Shown in pieces: positions 61,302 to 64,000 of a DNA stretch of 64,000 nt. Below the pieces are notes generated by a model. It did no database searches, was not told the DNA's origin, and was given only the letters and a program-made list of their open reading frames with translations. The DNA lies in NCBI RefSeq assembly GCF_002286975.1, contig NZ_NSKB01000002.1, positions 434,001-498,000 on the forward strand, in the 5' to 3' direction. The DNA comes from Halomonas salipaludis. Lineage in GTDB: Bacteria > Pseudomonadota > Gammaproteobacteria > Pseudomonadales > Halomonadaceae. Numbering within the stretch: the first letter of the stretch is position 1; every line of letters begins with the position of its first letter. The position numbers and the translations under genes were made by a program.

Positions 61302-62681
61302 TTAAATAATTTCAAAGTAACGATCCAACTCCCAATCAGTAATATGGCGGCGGAACTCGCGCTCCTCCCACTCGCGGGTCGCTGCGAAGTGCTCGACGAA
61401 GTCGTCGCCGAACAGCGCCCGCGCCGGCTGCGATGCCTTGAGCCGCTGAGCGGCCTCCCATAGCGTGCGCGGCAGCGCCTGGTGCTCGGGGTGGTCGAGT
61501 TCGTAGGCGTTGCCGCGCACCTGCTCGTCGGGTTCGAGGCGCTGCTGGATGCCGTACAGGCCCGCGCCGATGGCGGCCGCGAGGGCGAGATAGGGGTTGG
61601 CATCGGCGCTGCCCAGGCGGTACTCGACGCGCTGCGACTTGGCGCTGCCGGGAATCACGCGCAGCGCGGTGGTGCGATTCTCGACGCCCCAGGTGGCGTC
61701 GGTGGGCGCCCAGAAGCCAGGAATCAGCCGCGTATAGCTGTTGATGGTGGGCGCGAACATGGCCAGGAACTCGGGCATCAGCTGCTGCTGGCCGGCCACG
61801 AAGTGACGCTGGATATCGCTCATGCAGTAGGGCTTCTCGGCATCGAAGAAGGCCGACTCGCCGCTATCGGCATGGCACAGCGAGAGGTGGATATGGCCGC
61901 TCTGGCCCGGGTAGTCCGGCGACCACTTGGCCATGAAGGTGGCCATCAGGCCGCGACGCTGCGCCCACACCTTGGTGAAGGTCTTGAACAGCGCGCCCTT
62001 GTCGCCGGCGGCCAATGCGCCGTCGACGCCGATCGCCGCCTCGAGCACGCCGGGGCCGGTCTCGGTATGCAGCCCCTCGATGGGAAAATCCATGGCCTCG
62101 GAGAGCGCCAGCAGCTCATGGTAGAGCTCGGCGTGCACCGAGCTTCTCAGCATCGAGTAGCCCATCATGTCCGGGGTCAACGGCGTGAGGTTGCGGTAGC
62201 CTTTCTCGCGGATCGACTCCGGCGTCTCGCGGAACATGAAGAATTCGTACTCCAGCGAGCCGTGGGCGCTGAAGCCCATCTCAGCGGCCTGGTCGAGCAC
62301 CCGCCGCAGCAGCCCGCGCGGGCAGATCGCCTCGGCCTGGCCACTGAACTCGGCGAGAAACAGCAGCATGTCACCCTCCGCCGGCACCTCGCGGCAGCTC
62401 TCGGGGACGATGCGCAGCTGGGCATCCGGGTAGCCGGTGTGCCAGCCGGTGTATTTGACGTTGTCGTAGAGCTCGTCCTTGCTGTCCCAGCCCAGCACCA
62501 CGTCGCAGAACGCGAAGCCCTCCTCCAGCGCATGGAAGAACTTGTCGCGATGCATGTACTTGCCGAGCATCACGCCATCCATGTCGAACATGCCGACCTT
62601 GACGTGGGTCAGGCCGCGCTCCTCGACCAGGCGCCGCGCATCGTCAACGCTGGTGATATGTCGGGGTGATAATTGACTCAT
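61302..62681 (-). CDS. Glutamine synthetase-like gamma-glutamyl-amine ligase (PuuA/IpuC type)
   Basis: A 459-residue GS-fold ligase. It shows VKVGMFDMDGVMLGKYMHRD near the N-terminus, the metal-site glutamates in SLEYEFFMFRETPE and LHTETGPGVLEAAIG, and the ATP/glutamate segment GQSGHIHLSLCHADSGE, with ENRTTALRVIPGS and YRLGSADANPYLALAA later. These fit PuuA-like enzymes that attach glutamate to an amine in place of ammonia. It precedes ALDH, Fe-ADH and GATase, so it starts a gamma-glutamylated route. The ALDH lies 199 bases away, separated by the repeat. Confidence 0.9.
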   Translation of the reverse strand: MSQLSPRHITSVDDARRLVEERGLTHVKVGMFDMDGVMLGKYMHRDKFFHALEEGFAFCDVVLGWDSKDELYDNVKYTGWHTGYPDAQLRIVPESCREVPAEGDMLLFLAEFSGQAEAICPRGLLRRVLDQAAEMGFSAHGSLEYEFFMFRETPESIREKGYRNLTPLTPDMMGYSMLRSSVHAELYHELLALSEAMDFPIEGLHTETGPGVLEAAIGVDGALAAGDKGALFKTFTKVWAQRRGLMATFMAKWSPDYPGQSGHIHLSLCHADSGESAFFDAEKPYCMSDIQRHFVAGQQQLMPEFLAMFAPTINSYTRLIPGFWAPTDATWGVENRTTALRVIPGSAKSQRVEYRLGSADANPYLALAAAIGAGLYGIQQRLEPDEQVRGNAYELDHPEHQALPRTLWEAAQRLKASQPARALFGDDFVEHFAATREWEEREFRRHITDWELDRYFEII

Positions 62682-62734
62682 GGCAACATCCTAAATAGAC
62701 CAACGGTGTTACCCGCGGCGGCGGGCATGCCAGA

Positions 62735-62752
62735 GGCGGGCAACCGCCCGCC
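62735..62752. other. Intercistronic hairpin between the TRAP binding protein and the ligase
   Basis: A 7-base GC stem (GGCGGGC / GCCCGCC) with AACC loop in the 83-base gap. No U-run follows. Such structures often protect the upstream, highly needed binding-protein message. Confidence 0.5.
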
Positions 62753-62764
62753 CCCGGCCACTCC

Positions 62765-63826
62765 TCAGCTGTAGCGATAGGGAGGCCCAGCCTGCTGCAT
62801 GGTCTGGCGATAATCCTTGAGGATCTGCACGACCTTGGCACTACGCTCGCTCTGCTCGGCGATCTCGTCCCAGAACGCCAGCGCCTCGTCTTCCAGGGTC
62901 TGCCACTCCTCCTCGGGGATCGAAGTGAGCTCGAGCTTGCCGCCGGTGGTGCGGTAGTGGGCCTCGCCCCACCAATACCAGTGCTGGCGGTAGTAGTGCG
63001 AGTTGTCCATGCACAGCTTGAACAGCGTCTGCAGGTGCTCGGGCACCTCGTTCCAGCGGTCGGAGTTGGCGAAGTAGGAGCCTGCCCAGGCGCCGGAGAT
63101 GTTGTTGGTCAGGTAGTAGCTGCTGACATCGGCCCAGCCCACAGTATAGGCCTCGGTGATGCCGGCCCAGGCGATCCCGTCGAGCTCGCGGGTCTGCATG
63201 GCGACTTCGATGTCTTCCCACGGCAGGGTCACCGGGACCACGCCGAAGCGACTCAGGAAGCGCCCGGCGGTCGGGAAGGTGAAGACGCGCTTGCCGCGCA
63301 GGTCCTCGAGGCTGCGAATCGGCTCACGGGTCACGAAGTTGCAGGGATCCCAAGCGCCGGCCCCCAGCCAGGTCACGCCGTCGACCTCGCCGTAGGCCTC
63401 CTCCCAGATCTCCTTGAGGCCGTAGTGATGGAACAGCGCCGGCACGTCGAGGCTGTAGCGCGAGGCGAACGGGAAATAGCCGCCGAACACCGAGACATCC
63501 ACCGGGGCGTTGATCGAGTCGTCGTCGCTCTGCACCGCATCGATGGTGCCACGCTGCATGGCACGGAACAGCTCGCCGGTGGGCACCAGCTGGTCGGCGT
63601 AGTAGAGCTCGATCTCCATCTCGCCGTTGGCGGCCTTGTTGAAGGCGTCGATGGAGGGCTTGATGACGTGGGCCGCCAGCGCCGGGCCGGCGTAGGTCTG
63701 CATGCGCCAGCGGATCGGGCTCGACTGGGCATGCACATAGGGCGCGCCGACGGTCGCCGCGCCCACCGTGGCGGCGGTGGCCACCCCGGCCTTCTTGAGG
63801 AAATTGCGCCTATTGCTATCGGTCAT
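62765..63826 (-). CDS. TRAP transporter substrate-binding protein with Tat signal
   Basis: A 353-residue periplasmic protein. The N-terminus MTDSNRRNFLKKAGVATAAT carries an RRNFLKK twin-arginine motif, and cleavage is likely after VHA (GAPYVHA-QSS). Family segments include YYADQLVPTGELFRAMQRGT, SLEDLRGKRVFTFPTAGRFL (the ligand Arg) and VAMQTRELDGIAWAG. Export folded via Tat suggests a bound cofactor or dimer. The ATG at 63826 has GGAG eight bases upstream. It is followed by the gamma-glutamyl ligase cluster, so it may feed a compound into that route, though TRAP ligands are usually carboxylates. Confidence 0.92.
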   Translation of the reverse strand: MTDSNRRNFLKKAGVATAATVGAATVGAPYVHAQSSPIRWRMQTYAGPALAAHVIKPSIDAFNKAANGEMEIELYYADQLVPTGELFRAMQRGTIDAVQSDDDSINAPVDVSVFGGYFPFASRYSLDVPALFHHYGLKEIWEEAYGEVDGVTWLGAGAWDPCNFVTREPIRSLEDLRGKRVFTFPTAGRFLSRFGVVPVTLPWEDIEVAMQTRELDGIAWAGITEAYTVGWADVSSYYLTNNISGAWAGSYFANSDRWNEVPEHLQTLFKLCMDNSHYYRQHWYWWGEAHYRTTGGKLELTSIPEEEWQTLEDEALAFWDEIAEQSERSAKVVQILKDYRQTMQQAGPPYRYS

Positions 63827-63918
63827 GATGCTTCTCCCATGGATTGTTGTTGTTACCACTTCATCTCACCGCTTACACGCGGCTCTTATGCCTGCCCGTC
63901 GCCGGACATACTCGCGCC

Positions 63919-64000
63919 TTAGTTGTAGTAGAGCTCCGGCAACCAAAGCGCCAACTGCGGAAAGGCAGTGATCAAACCCAGCCCCAGCAGCATGATCATC
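63919..64000 (-). CDS. TRAP transporter large permease (DctM-like), C-terminal end only
   Basis: Only the last 26 codons are inside the window, reading MIMLLGLGLITAFPQLALWL and PELYYN before the stop. A hydrophobic final helix ending in FPQLALWLP is typical of DctM proteins. The rest lies beyond base 64000. It ends 92 bases before the Tat-dependent TRAP binding protein start, in the same orientation. Confidence 0.7.
   Translation of the reverse strand, partial: MIMLLGLGLITAFPQLALWLPELYYN

Noticed and set aside
1-64000. CRISPR arrays, tRNA and rRNA genes
   Set aside because: No regularly spaced repeats, cloverleaf-like or rRNA-like stretches were recognised anywhere in the window.

Overview
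The window is high-GC, densely coded DNA, apart from one AT-richer patch at about 54.3-57.7 kb. It looks like the chromosome of a heterotrophic, salt-adapted gammaproteobacterium, most likely Halomonadaceae. That assignment is an inference from gene style: many TRAP, TTT and ABC uptake systems, betaine/carnitine-type genes, a gltP with its own two-component system, and a polyamine-like gamma-glutamyl cluster. No rRNA, tRNA or CRISPR array was seen. Nearly every locus is an uptake system next to the enzymes for one nitrogen- or carbon-containing small molecule, with its own regulator.

Layout. 0-1.1 kb: end of a DMT exporter and a ChaC-type gamma-glutamylcyclotransferase. 1.2-9.5 kb: an aldarate operon on the minus strand (GarD-like dehydratase, aldehyde dehydrogenase, HpaI/GarL-type aldolase, TctCBA transporter) with a divergent LysR. 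9.5-18.8 kb: a GntR regulator divergent from an eight-gene operon (amidase, HP0310/cyclic-imidase-like deacetylase, MFS carrier, two SDRs, a small MCGLCG protein, a CobW GTPase and a binding protein without signal peptide). This is the best candidate for an undescribed pathway. 19.1-23.9 kb: gltP with a DctBD-like sensor/sigma-54 activator pair; a near-consensus sigma-54 promoter and palindromic upstream sites lie between them. 24.0-28.3 kb: Ugp-type ABC transporter. 28.5-31.9 kb: GNAT-nitrilase fusion, MtfA peptidase, threonine aldolase. 31.9-35.1 kb: LysR, gamma-butyrobetaine-hydroxylase-like dioxygenase, betaine-type binding protein.

35.1-40.5 kb: RpiR-controlled TRAP operon with an Asp/Glu/hydantoin-racemase relative lacking both catalytic cysteines and an MhpD-like hydratase. 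40.6-43.6 kb: LysR, haloacetate dehalogenase, tartrate/D-malate dehydrogenase. 43.7-45.6 kb: wrbA and astE. 45.9-49.9 kb: arginine/ornithine-type ABC transporter with tandem duplicate binding proteins, followed by the tail of a lost amidohydrolase. 50.0-52.8 kb: CadR/CadA-type metal resistance pair. 52.8-54.0 kb: CPA2 antiporter. 54.0-57.8 kb: a low-GC patch holding an AEC transporter translationally coupled to a YdhS-like flavoprotein and a broken IS30 element. It is bounded on the left by a collapsed second copy of the next cluster. 57.7-64 kb: a gamma-glutamylation cluster (PuuA-like synthetase, ALDH, Fe-ADH, glutamine amidotransferase) behind a TRAP transporter, probably for an amine or amino alcohol.

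Two copies of a dispersed intergenic repeat (4.25 and 61.2 kb) and several operators and terminators could be read directly. Functions rest on motif recognition by eye; no database search was possible.
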